From assembly GCF_007954365.1 (NCBI RefSeq), contig NZ_VOLO01000001.1, forward strand, positions 186,001 through 250,000: a stretch of 64,000 nucleotides of DNA, given 5' to 3'. The notes beneath the pieces are model-generated. The model saw nothing but the letters and a program-made list of their open reading frames with translations, did not search any database and was not told the DNA's origin. This DNA is from Frigoribacterium sp. ACAM 257. GTDB lineage: Bacteria > Actinomycetota > Actinomycetes > Actinomycetales > Microbacteriaceae. Below, piece after piece: positions 63,003-64,000 of this stretch. The translations under genes and the position numbers were made by a program. Numbering within the stretch: position 1 is the first letter of the stretch; every line of letters starts with the position of its first letter.

Positions 63003-63075
63003 GCGTACGACCTGCGGAGACGAGAGCGCACGCGGGGGGAGGCCCGAGAAGTGGGTCGAGGGGGAGAACGAGTGA

Positions 63076-63228
63076 GCACGTCCGGGCCGGGGGAGACCCG
63101 GACGTGCCCGTCAGCCGCTCGGGACCCGTGAAGGGACAGATGGATCAGGACCTGTCCCGGGCCGTCGATCGAGGGCTCGCGTCGAGTTACCATCCCAGAC
63201 GTGGGGGAAGTGTACGACGCGAGCCCTC
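63076..63228. terminator. Three hairpins between UbiA and DUF3072 genes
   Basis: GCACGTCCGGG / CCCGGACGTGC (63076-63107), GGGACAG / CTGTCCC (63133-63158) and GAGGGCTCGCGTCG / CGACGCGAGCCCTC (63171-63228, 30-nt loop). The last lies just past the DUF3072 stop and is its likely terminator. The 255-bp gap has no supported gene. Confidence 0.5.
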
Positions 63229-63257
63229 GCAGCGGTAGAGCCATCGAGCAGACTCGG

Positions 63258-63587
63258 CTACTGGCCGCGACCGGTCTTCTCCTGGAGGCGGTCGATGTGC
63301 TCGCTCGCCTTGGCCTTGCTGAGGTCGGCGGGCAGCTCTTCGCCTGCCTCGCGGGCGAGCGTGTCGAGGTAGCTCTTCTGCGGGCCGGTCATCGGCTCGT
63401 CGCCGGTGACCCAGTCCTCAGGGTCTTTGGAGGCGGTGGTGGAGGGGTCGGGACGTTCGCCGCCCAGGGTCTCGCCGCTGCCTTCGTCGGCGCTGCCAGC
63501 GTCGGCGCCGGAGGCAGGTGCTCCGCCGCCCTCGGGTGCTGCGGGGTCGACGGGCGTGATGTCAGGGTCGATGTTCGAGTCGCTCAT
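63258..63587 (-). CDS. DUF3072 domain protein
   Basis: 109 residues. Acidic Ser/Asp/Ala-rich half (1-60) followed by WVTGDEPMTGPQKSYLDTLAREAGEELPADLSKAKASEHIDRLQ, the DUF3072 signature. Function unknown. TACGTT ends 6 nt before the ATG, leaderless type. Confidence 0.88.
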   Translation of the reverse strand: MSDSNIDPDITPVDPAAPEGGGAPASGADAGSADEGSGETLGGERPDPSTTASKDPEDWVTGDEPMTGPQKSYLDTLAREAGEELPADLSKAKASEHIDRLQEKTGRGQ

Positions 63588-63639
63588 GGGGAGAACGTAC
63601 GCCGCGCCCCCGACATCGGCCCCGGTTAGACTCGACGCC

Positions 63640-64000
63640 GTGCCTGTGAACCCCGATCTGCAAGGGCGGGTCCTCCCGCCGGCCCCCGCCTACCTCGTCG
63701 GCCGGGAGAAGGTGCGCGAGTTCGCCCGCGCCACCGGCTCGACCAGCGCCCTGTCGCTCGACCCCGAGGCCGCGCGTGCCGCGGGCCACGCCGACGTCGT
63801 CGCCCCGCCGACCTTCCCCGTCGTCGTGCAGGAGGCGACCCTCGCGCAGCTCCTCGCCGAGCCCGACGCGGGCATCGACTTCTCCCGGGTGGTGCACGGC
63901 GAGCAGCGCTTCCGCTACAGCCGGCCGGTGGTGGCGGGCGACGAGCTCACGGCCACGCTGACGGTGACCAGCGTCAAGTCCCTCGGCGGCAACTCGATGG
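63640..64000 (+). CDS. MaoC-family dehydratase, N-terminal hot-dog domain (cut by window edge)
   Basis: 120 residues visible. Reads VPVNPDLQGRVLPPAPAYLVGREKVREFARATG, then APPTFPVVVQEATLAQLL and FSRVVHGEQRFRYSRPVVAGDELTATLTV: the FAS1-dehydratase/HadA-like pattern (UPF0336). A MaoC partner gene usually follows, outside this window. GTG with TAGACT ending 7 nt upstream. Confidence 0.85.
   Translation, partial: MPVNPDLQGRVLPPAPAYLVGREKVREFARATGSTSALSLDPEAARAAGHADVVAPPTFPVVVQEATLAQLLAEPDAGIDFSRVVHGEQRFRYSRPVVAGDELTATLTVTSVKSLGGNSM

Noticed and set aside
63201-63629. 142-codon frame antisense to DUF3072 with a leaderless-type box
   Set aside because: The translated tail is Gly/Ala/Val-rich shadow of the DUF3072 codons. 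Kept only as a possible antisense RNA in the findings.

Overview
The window is GC-rich (about 70% by eye) and densely coded. Gene content points to an actinobacterium of the family Microbacteriaceae: a BldC-like small regulator next to the 32-residue ribosomal protein bS22, an archaeal-type aspartyl-tRNA synthetase, a complete classical menaquinone pathway with System II (ResBC/CcdA) cytochrome c maturation, an LAxTG surface protein, and many GTG starts. The genus cannot be fixed from the sequence. No phage, insertion sequence, CRISPR array or replication origin is visible; this is chromosomal backbone with one small secondary-metabolite cluster.

Layout. 0.3-5.9 kb: minus-strand acylphosphatase, aldo/keto reductase, zinc alcohol/formaldehyde dehydrogenase, a surface protein and a 45-residue basic protein, separated by strong hairpins. 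6.0-12.9 kb: remnant of a winged-helix gene, MFS transporter plus secreted nuclease, an RND/MMPL exporter divergent from a MarR regulator that is coupled to L-serine dehydratase, then a pentapeptide-repeat protein. 13.6-16.0 kb: FMN riboswitch, a 36-codon ORF, ribE, ribB and ribH. 16.1-23.9 kb: dienelactone hydrolase, TetR, GNAT, serine hydrolase, photolyase with MarR, an orphan winged-helix regulator behind a Met/Cys-rich leader ORF, and upp. 23.9-29.5 kb: tadA, CDF transporter, proC, a two-subunit K+ uptake system, ArsR regulator, bldC and bS22. 29.7-32.5 kb: glutaredoxin-like, Dabb protein, aspS, histidine phosphatase. 32.5-36.9 kb: ResA-like lipoprotein, CcdA, ResB and CcsB form a cytochrome c maturation operon. 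37.1-50.0 kb: menC, menB, menE, menA, menD, menF, menG and a polyprenyl diphosphate synthase supply menaquinone, so quinone and cytochrome biogenesis lie side by side. 50.1-58.8 kb: FprA, YajQ, tRNA-Tyr, inositol monophosphatase, M23 peptidase, GH13 glucosidase, aldo/keto reductase, 2H phosphoesterase, tRNA-Thr, tRNA-Met. 58.9-63.0 kb: type III polyketide synthase, methyltransferase, FAD monooxygenase and, convergently, a UbiA prenyltransferase: a phenolic-lipid or meroterpenoid-like cluster. 63.2-64.0 kb: DUF3072 protein and a MaoC-type dehydratase cut by the window edge.

Regulation visible in the sequence. At least 25 genes have a TANNNT box ending 6-8 nt before the start codon, with no ribosome binding site that fits: the signature of leaderless mRNAs. 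Other genes have ordinary AGGAGG-type sites. Several intergenic regions carry palindromes or short dispersed repeats that the genes do not explain; these are listed as findings.
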